DNA of 64,000 nucleotides from Acidobacteriota bacterium (GTDB lineage Bacteria; Acidobacteriota; Terriglobia; 20CM-2-55-15). A program made the translations under genes and the position numbers. Each line of letters opens with the position of its first letter. The stretch's first letter is position 1. This document shows positions 1-8,028 of this stretch, piece by piece. The notes beneath the pieces were generated by a model. That model had not been told where the DNA came from, searched no databases, and worked only from the letters and a program-made list of their open reading frames with translations. The DNA is taken from contig QHWY01000109.1 in NCBI GenBank assembly GCA_003223875.1, forward strand, positions 1 through 64,000, given 5' to 3'.

Positions 1-1180
1 GTCCCTTGGCCGTAGTGGCCAAGTACTCCAGCGCGGCGGCCACGCCGCCTTTCTTATGTGGTATGCCCGCCAGAGACAGTCCCATCTCGACGCCGCTCAA
101 TGTGCCCGCCAGCATTAGATCGTTGAAATCGCCAAGATGGCCGATGCGGAATATTTTGCCTTGCAAGCGGCCGAGGCCAGTGCCGAGCGGCATATTAAAG
201 TGGTCCAGCACCACTTTGCGAAACTCCTCTGCCGAGTAGCCGGAAGGTGTGAAGAGAGCGGTAACCGAATGGCTGTATTCCTTCGGATCAAGGGCGACTG
301 TTTCCAGACCCCAAACCTCGGCAGCACGCCGCGTCGCCTCTCCATGGCGGCGATGACGGGCGAAAACATTATCCAGTCCTTCCTCGCGCAGCATTTGCAA
401 GGATTCCTTCAACCCGTAAAGCAAATTTGTGGCGGGTGTGTAGGGGAAAAATCCATTTGTGTTTTGCGAGAGGATCGGAGCCCACTCCCAGTACGACTTT
501 GGAAGCCGCGACGATTTGGACGCCGCCAGTGCCTTCTCACTGATGGCGTTGAAACCGAGTCCTGGCGGCAACAATAGTCCTTTCTGCGAACAACCAATGG
601 TTACGTCCACGCCCCACTCGTCTTGGCGGAAATCGATGGAGCCGAGCGAGGAAATGGTATCGACGAGCAGCAAGGCCGGATGTCGTGCACGGTCCATGGC
701 TTTACGCGCTTCGCGAACACGGCTTGTAATGCCTGTTGAGGTTTCATTGTGCACAACGCATACCGCTTTGATGTTGTGATCACGATCTTCGCTAAGCTCG
801 GCTTCAACGACCTGGGGGTCCACACCGTGACGCCAATCGTTTTGCACAACCTGAACCTCGAGGCCTAGCTTGGAAGCCACCTGGGCCCACAACGTCGAAA
901 AGTGGCCGATGTCGAACATCAATATCTTGTCGCCGGGCGAAAGCGTATTGACGAGCGATGCCTCCCACGCTCCAGAACCGGACGAGGGAAAGATCACGAC
1001 TTCGGACGACGTTTTGCAAATTTCCTTCAGACCGTCGAGCACTTCACCGGTCATTCGGCTGAACTCGGGTCCGCGGTGATCTATCGTCGGACGCGATATC
1101 GCGCGCAACACGCGATCGGGCACATTGGTAGGTCCCGGAATCTGCACGAACTGGCGGCCGCTGGAGTATCGGATACTCAT
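1..1180 (-). CDS. Class V aminotransferase (serine-glyoxylate / alanine-glyoxylate type), 3' end cut by window edge
   Basis: Reading the minus strand from ATG at 1180 gives 393 open codons with no stop before the window edge. The product begins MSIRYSSGRQFVQIPGPTNV, the usual start of PLP-dependent serine-glyoxylate/alanine-glyoxylate aminotransferases. The motif GCSQKGLLLPPG carries the expected Schiff-base lysine near residue 200, and LLVDTISSLGS (about 171-181) holds the cofactor-binding Asp. Family members are usually close to 390-400 residues, so only the last few residues are missing. The start overlaps the stop of the upstream deaminase gene as ATGA (1177-1180), so the two are probably co-translated. 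It would move an amino group between a small amino acid (Ser or Ala) and glyoxylate or pyruvate in the cytoplasm. The exact substrate cannot be decided from sequence. Confidence 0.9.
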   Translation of the reverse strand, partial: MSIRYSSGRQFVQIPGPTNVPDRVLRAISRPTIDHRGPEFSRMTGEVLDGLKEICKTSSEVVIFPSSGSGAWEASLVNTLSPGDKILMFDIGHFSTLWAQVASKLGLEVQVVQNDWRHGVDPQVVEAELSEDRDHNIKAVCVVHNETSTGITSRVREARKAMDRARHPALLLVDTISSLGSIDFRQDEWGVDVTIGCSQKGLLLPPGLGFNAISEKALAASKSSRLPKSYWEWAPILSQNTNGFFPYTPATNLLYGLKESLQMLREEGLDNVFARHRRHGEATRRAAEVWGLETVALDPKEYSHSVTALFTPSGYSAEEFRKVVLDHFNMPLGTGLGRLQGKIFRIGHLGDFNDLMLAGTLSGVEMGLSLAGIPHKKGGVAAALEYLATTAKG

Positions 1181-2181
1181 GATTGGTTCACCTTCAACTT
1201 TCGAACAAAAACCCCTGCTTCGCTGAACAACTGAAACGCAGTGCCATTGAGAGGGTAATCCATGTTGTAAATCACTTCGCGTATGCCCGAATTAATAATC
1301 ATCTTAGCGCATTGGAGGCAGGGCGCGAATGTTGTGTAAATGATGGCGTCTTTCACAGACACTCCGTGGTGAGACGCCTGCACGATCGCATTTTCTTCCC
1401 CGTGGGAACAGAGGCATTCTTCAAGATTTGTACCCGAAGTTGCAAGACTGTTGCATCGAGGACAACCCCCTTCGTTGCAGTTACGGGTGCCGCGAGGGGT
1501 GCCATTGTAGCCGGTCGAGATCACTCGCTTATCTTTGACAATGATTGCCGCAACCTTGCGCTTTATACAGTTCGAGCGCGATGCGACGACCTTCGCTATA
1601 TTCATGAAATATTCGTCCCAACTCGGCCTCTGAACTTCTTTGAGAAGACGCAGCAACAATTCGTCGATTTTCGGATAAAGGGTTTCCAGCAGCCCATCAT
1701 TCGTCAATGTGTGATCGGCCATGAGTTCAACCTTCACGAGATTTTGAGAAGTTTCCTCGCCTTCGGCTTCGCGCTTTTCCAATTCGATAAATTCCTCGAA
1801 CGTCCGGGGGTCGCTCTCGCGCCGTCTCGACAGAATCCGGCGAAATCGCACTTCCTGAGGAGCCTCAACTCGAATCAGTTTAAAGTGCTTAGCGGCGCGG
1901 AACGCTTCGACCTCGGCAGGATTCCGTATGGAGTCGATCACGTAGTGTTTATCGTCTTCAATCCTTTCCAGAACGCGTTCGGCGAGGATGTTGGCGCCGT
2001 ATTTCTGGCGCAACTCATTTCCAACAGCAATCAACAAGTCGCGCGTGGGCTGAAGACCGCGGGATCGAATCTCGTCGCGAATAACGTCGGAGAGGGAGCA
2101 GTAATAGAAACTTTTCGTCTGCAGATATCGAGCAACTTCGCCTTTTCCCGCCGCGTTTCTGCCAGTAAGTCCTATCAACAT
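1177..2181 (-). CDS. P-loop NTPase/kinase-like domain fused to dCMP deaminase
   Basis: A 334-residue two-domain protein. Residues 4-15 (GLTGRNAAGKGE) form a Walker A-like loop of the dephospho-CoA/adenylate kinase type, and the kinase-like fold continues to about residue 180. Residues about 187-330 are a deoxycytidylate deaminase domain: HGEENA (His260, Glu262) and PCLQC (Cys288, Cys291) supply the catalytic Zn ligands and general acid/base. An additional cysteine cluster lies at 235-258 (CNEGGCPRC, CLC), as is common in dCMP deaminases. The family converts dCMP to dUMP for thymidylate synthesis. Similar NTPase-deaminase fusions are also known as anti-phage dCTP/dCMP deaminases (AvcD type), though those are longer. 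The downstream aminotransferase overlaps by 4 nt. Housekeeping and defence roles cannot be separated here. Confidence 0.85.
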   Translation of the reverse strand: MLIGLTGRNAAGKGEVARYLQTKSFYYCSLSDVIRDEIRSRGLQPTRDLLIAVGNELRQKYGANILAERVLERIEDDKHYVIDSIRNPAEVEAFRAAKHFKLIRVEAPQEVRFRRILSRRRESDPRTFEEFIELEKREAEGEETSQNLVKVELMADHTLTNDGLLETLYPKIDELLLRLLKEVQRPSWDEYFMNIAKVVASRSNCIKRKVAAIIVKDKRVISTGYNGTPRGTRNCNEGGCPRCNSLATSGTNLEECLCSHGEENAIVQASHHGVSVKDAIIYTTFAPCLQCAKMIINSGIREVIYNMDYPLNGTAFQLFSEAGVFVRKLKVNQS

Positions 2182-2230
2182 TGCGAAGCCTTACGATACT
2201 ATGATTCCTTTTGACTGGGAAGGAAACGGC

Positions 2231-3046
2231 ATGTTTGAGAACAAAAGAATCGCAGTATTGGGCGCCGGCAAGCTGGGTGAAGCACTCATAACGGGCATGC
2301 TGGATGCGGAGGTCGTTAACCGCAGACAATTCATCGCGACCGCAGCGCACAAGGAAAGGCTAGACCAGCTTCAAACGAAGCTCGACGTCGAAACGACTCT
2401 GTCGAACGGCGAGGCGGTACGAAAGGCTCATCTGGTGCTCCTGTGTGTAAAGCCGCAGACAGTGGAAGAGGTACTGCGTCAGGTCTCCGATGATCTCACG
2501 CCCGATCATATCGTGATCTCTGTGGCCGCGAGCGTGACGACGCGCTTTATGGAAACAATTATCAACAAGCCCGTTCCCGTCATCCGGACCATGCCGAATA
2601 CACCTTGCTTCATAAAAAGAGGCATGACAGCGATTGCTCCAGGGAAACAAGCAACGGCCGAGCATGTGGCGCAAGCGCGAAAGATTTTCGATGCTATCGG
2701 ACGCACGCTCATTCTCGACGAAAAGCACATGGATGCAGTGACGGGATTGAGCGCCAGCGGCCCCGCTTTTGTCTACATCATCATTGAATCCTTCATTGAA
2801 GCTGGGGTGAAAGTCGGCTTACCGCGGGAAGCCGCGACCCAGTTGGCGGCACAGATGGTTCTTGGGGCCTCCAGCATGGTCCTGCAAACGGGTGAGCATC
2901 CGGCCAAGCTAAAAGATATCGTCACGACACCTGCTGGCTGCACCATCGACGGAATACTCGAACTGGAAGACGGCGGTCTGCGCGTTACGCTTATCAAAGC
3001 GGTCGTCCGAGCAACACAGCGCGCGCGAGAACTTGTAAACGGCTAA
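2231..3046 (+). CDS. proC: Pyrroline-5-carboxylate reductase
   Basis: Catalyses NAD(P)H-dependent reduction of 1-pyrroline-5-carboxylate to L-proline, the last step of proline synthesis. The N-terminus has the Rossmann motif GAGKLGEAL. The C-terminal half has the family signature region DAVTGLSASGPAFVYI followed by the helical dimerisation domain. The frame is open from an ATG at 2201, but I prefer ATG 2231 (MFENKRIAVLGAG): it follows GGAAGGAAA at 2218-2226 with good spacing and gives 271 residues, the normal ProC length. It diverges from the deaminase gene, whose start is only 50 bp away. glgA follows after 10 bp. Confidence 0.95.
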   Translation: MFENKRIAVLGAGKLGEALITGMLDAEVVNRRQFIATAAHKERLDQLQTKLDVETTLSNGEAVRKAHLVLLCVKPQTVEEVLRQVSDDLTPDHIVISVAASVTTRFMETIINKPVPVIRTMPNTPCFIKRGMTAIAPGKQATAEHVAQARKIFDAIGRTLILDEKHMDAVTGLSASGPAFVYIIIESFIEAGVKVGLPREAATQLAAQMVLGASSMVLQTGEHPAKLKDIVTTPAGCTIDGILELEDGGLRVTLIKAVVRATQRARELVNG

Positions 3047-3056
3047 GACAGTTGTC

Positions 3057-4532
3057 ATGCTTCGCGTTCTGATGGTTGCTGCAGAATGTGCGCCCTTCGC
3101 CAAGGCGGGCGGTCTGGCCGATGTTTTGGGCGCGCTGCCCATGGCTTTGGAGAAGCTTGGCGTTTCCGTAACGATAGCAATCCCGCGCCATCGCGTTATC
3201 GATCTCCGAGAGTCTGGCTTTGAACCCGTTCCCTCGTCCGGCGATGCTCGTGTCTCGCTCGGATTTGAGAGCATTCCGTACGAAATCCATCGAAGTCAAT
3301 TGCCCCGTTCATCGGTCGAAGTTTTCCTGATCGGTAACGACCGGTTTTTTGACCGGCCCGGCATATACGTGGACAGCATAACGGGACACGATTATGCCGA
3401 CCAGGCGGACCGCTGGATTTTCTTCCAACGCGCCACGATGGAATTCTTCAAAACGAGATCGCCTGCGCCGGATGTTCTTCATTGTCACGATCACCAGACC
3501 GGACTCCTACCCGCCTATCTCCCCCGCTTTTACCGAATGGATAAAGGTTTTGCGGGCACGCGTTCCATGTTCACGATTCACAACATTGGTTACCAGGGTC
3601 GGTTTCCACGCGATGTTCTATTTCGAGCGGGTTTTGGTGACAGCGCGTTCTATCCCATGAGCCCTTTCGAGTTTTACGGAATGGTCAATTTCATGAAGGC
3701 CGGCATCGAATATGCCGACCTAATCACGACCGTCAGTCCGACCTATGCACGCGAGATTCAGGAAAGCAGCGAATTTGCGTTCGGACTGGAAGGAGTTCTG
3801 CGCGAACGAAGCCATCGGTTGCTTGGGATCCTCAACGGAATTGACGACGAACTTTGGGATCCGAAAAAAGATCCTTTTATTCCGAACAAGTACAGCAAAA
3901 CCAATGTGGACGGTAAACTGGAAGACAAGAAGGCGCTGTTACAAAAATACAATCTGGATTCTTCCCATATTGATTGGCCTCTCCTGGCAATGATTTCTCG
4001 CATTGAGGCCCAGAAAGGTTTCGATCTCCTGGTCAGTATCCTGGAAGATCTGCTCGCGAAGGATCTCTATTTTGTATTGCTCGGGAGTGGCAACAAGGAA
4101 ACCGAAAAACATTTGCGCACCATTATTGAACGGCACGCAGGCAAGGCCGGCATCCGATTTGAATTCGACAACGGAAGCGCTCATCTTGTTGAGGCAGGAG
4201 CGGACATTTTCCTCATGCCATCAAAGTATGAGCCTTGCGGTCTGAACCAGATGTACAGCCTGCGCTATGGGACCGTTCCCGTGGTTCGCAAGACGGGCGG
4301 TCTAGCGGACACCATCCGCGAATACGATCCCTCAACGGGCGAGGGAACAGGATTCGTGTTCAGCGGTTATGATCCAGAGCAATTTAAAGCCGCCATCGAC
4401 CGCGCCTTGGCGCTCTGGCCTCAACGGACAAGATGGCGGCAGTTGATGCGCAATGGCATGAGCGTTGAATTGGGTTGGAAAGAGTCGGCGCGCAAATACG
4501 TTGAGGCTTACGAGCTTCTCCGAAAAATGTAA
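3057..4532 (+). CDS. glgA: Glycogen (starch) synthase, ADP-glucose type
   Basis: A 491-residue GT5 glycosyltransferase that extends alpha-1,4-glucan chains from ADP-glucose. The N-terminal KAGGL motif (residues 16-20, ADP-glucose binding) lies in the GT5 starch-synthase domain. The C-terminal Rossmann half has the SKYEPCGLNQ and KTGGLADTI motifs with the family's conserved Glu. Length is normal for GlgA (about 480). It starts 10 bp after proC on the same strand. The last codons and 3' flank (4512-4558) are duplicated at 5653-5699 with one mismatch, which marks a rearrangement just downstream. Confidence 0.95.
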   Translation: MLRVLMVAAECAPFAKAGGLADVLGALPMALEKLGVSVTIAIPRHRVIDLRESGFEPVPSSGDARVSLGFESIPYEIHRSQLPRSSVEVFLIGNDRFFDRPGIYVDSITGHDYADQADRWIFFQRATMEFFKTRSPAPDVLHCHDHQTGLLPAYLPRFYRMDKGFAGTRSMFTIHNIGYQGRFPRDVLFRAGFGDSAFYPMSPFEFYGMVNFMKAGIEYADLITTVSPTYAREIQESSEFAFGLEGVLRERSHRLLGILNGIDDELWDPKKDPFIPNKYSKTNVDGKLEDKKALLQKYNLDSSHIDWPLLAMISRIEAQKGFDLLVSILEDLLAKDLYFVLLGSGNKETEKHLRTIIERHAGKAGIRFEFDNGSAHLVEAGADIFLMPSKYEPCGLNQMYSLRYGTVPVVRKTGGLADTIREYDPSTGEGTGFVFSGYDPEQFKAAIDRALALWPQRTRWRQLMRNGMSVELGWKESARKYVEAYELLRKM

Positions 4533-4558
4533 ATTCCCTTCAGATTTCTGAATTTCAT
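4512..4558. repeat. Left copy of a 47-bp direct repeat (glgA 3' end)
   Basis: GAGCTTCTCCGAAAAATGTA through AATTTCAT covers the last seven codons and stop of glgA plus 26 bp beyond. The same 47 bp recur in direct orientation at 5653-5699 with a single difference (G versus A at the 32nd base). The two copies bracket the 21-bp array, an R1 element and the ABC ATPase remnant, so the 1.1-kb segment between them is either an insertion or the product of a local duplication. Confidence 0.85.
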
Positions 4559-4596
4559 AGCCGTTTCATTTCGTCACGCCGACAATCAAGTGCGGC

Positions 4597-5205
4597 TCGG
4601 AGATAATCTTCTTTGCCTTCGAGACGGTCAACTGCGCTTCAGAAATAATGTATTTCGCTCTGGAAGCGATCAACTCTGCGTTGGACATGATCGACCTCGC
4701 CTTCAACATGATTAAGTTTGAGCCGGAGATGATTATCTCCGGCGTCCAGAGGATCATTGTTTAGGCGCAAATGATCGAGTCCGTTCTCGAAATAATCTTC
4801 TTCGGGACGGAAATAATTATCGATGGCATCGTAGCGGTCTTTTCGGAAGCCATTCGATTCCAATTATTTCAACAACTTACAGACATACCCGATTGTAGCG
4901 GTCTTCTTCACGATCGTAGCGGTATTTGTTGCCATCGTAGCGGTCTTCTCCGTGACTGTAGCAGTCTTGTTTACAGACGTAGCGGTCAAATATGAGAGCG
5001 AAGCGGTCTTCTTCGTCTTGGAGAAGATTATTTCCGGCGTGGAGAAGATCATTTCCGGCTTGAAGATGATTTTCTTCGCTTCAAAGAGGATTAACTCCGG
5101 CAGCGAAGCAATATGGTTTGAACGCGACAAGATTATCTCCGCGCCGGAAATGATCTTCTTCGCGCCGGAGATGATTATCTCCGCCCGCAAGAAGATTAAT
5201 TCCCA
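4597..5205. repeat. Array of about 29 degenerate 21-bp repeats with internal dyad symmetry
   Basis: 609 bp can be cut into 29 consecutive 21-bp units with a shared pattern NNGGARATGATTATCTCCGNN, with at least one 1-bp slip near 4849-4891. The best units hold a palindrome GGAGAT-GATT-ATCTCC; at 4722-4743 the arms extend to a perfect 9 bp (GCCGGAGAT/ATCTCCGGC), and another good copy is at 5167-5182. A sub-block (4891-5016) has the variant core GTAGCGGTCTTC. Since 21 is 3x7, every frame that is open reads as heptads (for example EKIISGV on plus, KIISGAE on minus), but no open frame has a ribosome site and stops interrupt the array. It looks like non-coding repeated DNA, with 21 bp equal to two helical turns. 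Confidence 0.85.
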
Positions 5206-5212
5206 TCCGAAG

Positions 5213-5320
5213 GGCTTTGCACAAAAAATACATCGTGGGCGCTCATAGAGCGCCCCTACAGTTGCGCACCCCAAGCTGTAGGGGCGGTCTATGACCGCCC
5301 AGGATTTTTTGTGCAAAGCC
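5213..5320 (+). mobile_element. R1 element, copy A (108-bp inverted-repeat element)
   Basis: Ends are inverted repeats GGCTTTGCACAAAAAAT / ATTTTTTGTGCAAAGCC (close to 17 bp). Inside are two short palindromes, GGGCGCTCATAGAGCGCCC and GGGCGGTCTATGACCGCCC, joined by a CTACAG...CTGTAG spacer. The flanks are CATCCGAAG on the left (5204-5212) and CATCCGAAA on the right (5321-5329), an 8-of-9 direct repeat consistent with target duplication. Related copies are at 42040-42147 (inverted) and 52146-52253 (same orientation). There is no coding capacity, so movement would need a transposase from elsewhere. Confidence 0.85.
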
Positions 5321-5353
5321 CATCCGAAAGACAATCAACTTGCTCACGCTGAA

Positions 5354-5656
5354 TCATGGAGTGACGGTGTTTCCCTCTACATGTGGTTCATCGACGACCT
5401 GGCCATCAAAAAAGTGAACCGTTCGATCTGCGTGACGAGCGTACGGTGGATCGTGCGTCACCATGCAGATTGTTGCGCCTTCCTGATGCAACTCGCGGAG
5501 CAGGTCCATAACGGCTTCGCCGTTCTGCGAATCGAGATTGCCTGTCGGCTCATCGGCAAGCAGGATAGACGGCGCGCCCCCCAACGCACGCGCGACCGCG
5601 ACTCTCTGCTGCTGACCGCCCGAGAGTTGCGATGGATAGTGTTTCATCCGGTGAGC
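5354..5656 (-). pseudogene. C-terminal remnant of an ABC transporter ATPase (LolD/MacB type)
   Basis: About 100 codons encode only the second half of an ABC ATPase: signature LSGGQQQRVAVARAL, Walker B ILLADEPTGNLDS and H-loop VTHDP, ending at a TGA at 5354. Homology can be followed upstream to GEAHRM just before the glgA-tail duplicate (5653-5699). The Walker A and Q-loop half is missing, so the product could not bind ATP normally. The DEPTGNLDS motif points to the lipoprotein-export/macrolide (LolD/MacB/FtsE-like) branch. No permease partner is nearby. It is best read as a gene broken by the same rearrangement that duplicated the glgA end. Confidence 0.85.
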
Positions 5657-5699
5657 TTCTCCGAAAAATGTAAATTCCCTTCAAATTTCTGAATTTCAT
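5653..5699. repeat. Right copy of the 47-bp glgA-tail direct repeat
   Basis: Matches 4512-4558 at 46 of 47 positions. Beyond the repeat the sequences are still loosely alike for about 12 bp (CCCATCTCATTTC versus GCCGTTTCATTTC). It abuts the broken upstream end of the ABC ATPase fragment. Confidence 0.85.
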
Positions 5700-5860
5700 G
5701 CCCATCTCATTTCTCTAACTTGTTGATTTAATGATGAACGCGCAATGGTGCCTCTATTGCATGCGTCAGGGCGTTCCAGTTTCCGCCCCGGCCTTCAACG
5801 ATGTCTCGTTCTCACAGGGGGTGAGGGGAGAGAGAAGAATGGCCGGGCTCACGGAAAAAA

Positions 5861-5894
5861 GGGACGCAGCTCAATTGGCTGCGTCCCTTTTTTT
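5861..5894. terminator. Bidirectional intrinsic terminator
   Basis: A perfect 10-bp stem GGGACGCAGC / GCTGCGTCCC (5861-5870 and 5878-5887) with a 7-nt loop is followed by seven T residues on plus. It is preceded by six A residues (5855-5860), so the minus transcript also ends in a U-run. It lies 13 bp beyond the stop of the minus-strand gene ending at 5908. The rest of 5700-5855 shows nothing recognisable. Confidence 0.9.
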
Positions 5895-5907
5895 ATTTGT
5901 GCGCTTT

Positions 5908-6282
5908 TTATTTTTCGTCCAACACTAGAGAGATCTGACGGACGCGGCTTGTGATGATAAGGCGTTTGTCGAAATGAATCTCGAGGTTGAATCCGACGTA
6001 AATGCCGCGGAGCTTCAGAAAGCTCCCGCCGAGGGAACTGCCGGCGAGCCGGGCTTCGGTGAATTCGGGGAAAAAGCGGCCGCCGCGAACGAGGATGTCG
6101 CCGGTCCGGCCGCAGATCACGGTAATTTCATACAGGCTATTTTCCGTGTGTACCGCTAGCTTTTCCATGTCCTCGATCGTTTCCAATTGGACACCTTCTG
6201 TCCAACTGTGTGAGGACCAGGTGTCGAGAAGCGCGCCGGCCGCGCAGCTAACGGTATTATTCCTATCGGCGTCCTTATCCAT
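5908..6282 (-). CDS. Unknown 124-residue cytoplasmic protein
   Basis: An open frame of 124 codons from ATG 6282, ending 13 bp before a strong terminator. There is no signal peptide or membrane segment. The sequence is balanced in charge, with a beta-rich look (LYEITVICGRTGDILVRGG, LKLRGIYVGFNLEI) and no motif I recognise. It lies 34 bp downstream of the FHA-PP2C phosphatase gene on the same strand, so the two may be one transcription unit and it may act in that pathway; this is inference from position only. No clear ribosome site is visible before the start. Confidence 0.65.
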   Translation of the reverse strand: MDKDADRNNTVSCAAGALLDTWSSHSWTEGVQLETIEDMEKLAVHTENSLYEITVICGRTGDILVRGGRFFPEFTEARLAGSSLGGSFLKLRGIYVGFNLEIHFDKRLIITSRVRQISLVLDEK

Positions 6283-6316
6283 CTAATTATCGTTTTACGT
6301 TGTAGGACATGCTCTG

Positions 6317-7960
6317 TCAAACTATTTCGACGATGACGATCGTAATATCGTCGGTTTGCGATCGCCCCATTGTGAAATTCTGAATCGTGTCGAGCAATTT
6401 CCGTTCTAGATTCTTTGAACCTGCGCGGGCCTCTGCTCGAATGACAGTCTTAACGCGTTCTTCGCCCAGCATCTCTCCCTGAGGATTCTCGGCCTCGGTG
6501 AGACCATCGGAATAAGCGACGAGCACATCGCCTTGATTCAATTGCAGCGTGGCAGCGTCATAGTGAGCCCAAGTGAACGCGCCGATGATCATGTTATTTG
6601 AAACGACTTCTTCAATGTCGCCCGTGACTGCCCGAAACACGTATGCCGGATTGTGTCCGGCGTTGATGTACTTACCTGAACCTTTCGAATCGAGCGTGAA
6701 CAAAAACATCGTCACAAATCGGCTCGACGACGACTTTTCGCAAAGAAAGCGATTCAGCCGGTTTAGAGATTCATTGACCGGGACGTTCGCGCGCAATTGC
6801 ATTTGCAAACAACCCAGGACCATGGAACTGAGCAAAGACGCTGAGATTCCTTTTCCGGATACATCCGCCAGCACACCGACCAGTTCTCCCGATTCCAGTT
6901 CCACGAAATCATAGAAGTCGCCTCCGACATACCGCGTCGGTTTGGAGAATGCGTGTAAGTTGAGGTTTTCGACCTTGGGGAAAGTCTGTGGCAAGAGCGT
7001 GCGCTGAGTCTCCTCGGCCAAAGTGAGTTCCTGTTCAAGCCTCTTTCGCTGCTCGATGCTTTTGATCATCTCCACGCGTTCAAGAACATTCCCTGCTTCA
7101 ACCGCCAGTTTATTGAGGATCTTCTCATCCAAACCGGACAGGGAATGCATCCTCTTTGTACTGTCGAGATACAAAATGCCGAGGATGGTTGGTGTGTCCG
7201 CCTCCGATGGTATTCCCATCAGCGGCAGGCAAGCGACTGCGCGAAGATTCATCGCAACAATACTGGCTTGCTCTAGGTAGCGGTTATCCAGACCTTCCAC
7301 CATAAACACGGCAGAACTGTTTTTGACGACATCATCGACAACAGTGTGACTTGTCATGAAGTGGGACTGGGAAAGGGTGCAGCCTTTGCCGTCCATGCCC
7401 GCGGCATAACCAAAACTTTGACTGTCGCGAACGAGAATGAATCCTCGCTCCGCGCCGCTGATTTTGAGGGCCGACTCCAGAATTTTTTGAAATGCCGCTT
7501 CAGGCGTGAAGAGGGTTTCCCATTGATACTGAAAGTCGAGGATACAAGAAATCTTTTCGAGGTCCGAGACTTCGGACGGAAGCACGACGCCAAGATCGAT
7601 TAGCGAACGTTCAAAAATCTTGGTCGTATCCGATTGGCCTTGCCTCGATGGCTTGGCATCACCGACGATGTAATGCAGATCGATACGATCTTTTCCAAGC
7701 GAGATTCGATCGCCGTGTCGTAGCACGTGCTGCTCGATGCGTGCTTCGTTCACAAAGGTGCCATGCGTGCTCGCAAGGTCCTGCAAAAAATAACCATCCG
7801 GCGTCTTGACGAGCTTGGCGTGATGCCTGGAAACGTGCTGGTTGTTCAATACGACATCTGCATCGCCCTTGCGTCCGATCAAGATTTCGCTAGCCACAAG
7901 CGGAAGGAGATTCTCTTGCCTATCCGGTCCGACCCAGTAAAGTTGCGGCGTTGAGGACAT
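6317..7960 (-). CDS. FHA-GAF-PP2C (SpoIIE/RsbU-type) serine phosphatase
   Basis: A 547-residue three-domain signalling protein. Residues about 15-105 are an FHA domain that reads phosphothreonine (LIGRKGDADVVLNNQHVSRH, then STHGTFVN). Residues about 155-310 look like a GAF sensor domain, followed by a short coiled coil. Residues about 320-545 are a SpoIIE-type PP2C phosphatase with the metal-binding stretches GGDFYDF, ADVSGKGISASL and SDGLTEAENPQGEMLG. Relatives dephosphorylate anti-sigma-factor antagonists of the STAS family; one STAS protein is encoded at 55124-55486, though a link is only a guess. It is cytoplasmic, with no membrane segment. Confidence 0.9.
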   Translation of the reverse strand: MSSTPQLYWVGPDRQENLLPLVASEILIGRKGDADVVLNNQHVSRHHAKLVKTPDGYFLQDLASTHGTFVNEARIEQHVLRHGDRISLGKDRIDLHYIVGDAKPSRQGQSDTTKIFERSLIDLGVVLPSEVSDLEKISCILDFQYQWETLFTPEAAFQKILESALKISGAERGFILVRDSQSFGYAAGMDGKGCTLSQSHFMTSHTVVDDVVKNSSAVFMVEGLDNRYLEQASIVAMNLRAVACLPLMGIPSEADTPTILGILYLDSTKRMHSLSGLDEKILNKLAVEAGNVLERVEMIKSIEQRKRLEQELTLAEETQRTLLPQTFPKVENLNLHAFSKPTRYVGGDFYDFVELESGELVGVLADVSGKGISASLLSSMVLGCLQMQLRANVPVNESLNRLNRFLCEKSSSSRFVTMFLFTLDSKGSGKYINAGHNPAYVFRAVTGDIEEVVSNNMIIGAFTWAHYDAATLQLNQGDVLVAYSDGLTEAENPQGEMLGEERVKTVIRAEARAGSKNLERKLLDTIQNFTMGRSQTDDITIVIVEIV

Positions 7961-8028
7961 GGGTTTGGCGTGGTCTGTTCGGGGAGATACTAGTACAATT
8001 CCGTTAACTTGTTGACGAGATTTTCATT

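Noticed and set aside
1183-2214. 343-codon plus frame
   Set aside because: Antisense to the deaminase fusion, whose motifs are unmistakable; no ribosome site or homology.
4597-5205. CRISPR array
   Set aside because: Units are contiguous 21-mers with gradual divergence and no alternation of constant repeats with unique spacers; no cas genes.
4952-5248. 98-codon plus frame in the array (EKIISGV heptads)
   Set aside because: No start signal, runs into R1 copy A, and the same register is broken by stops upstream; treated as a by-product of the repeat.
4864-5334. 156-codon minus frame through the 21-bp array reading as heptads (KKIISGAE type)
   Set aside because: It starts inside R1 copy A, has no ribosome site, and the opposite strand is also open as heptads; a near-palindromic 21-bp repeat makes both strands look coding.
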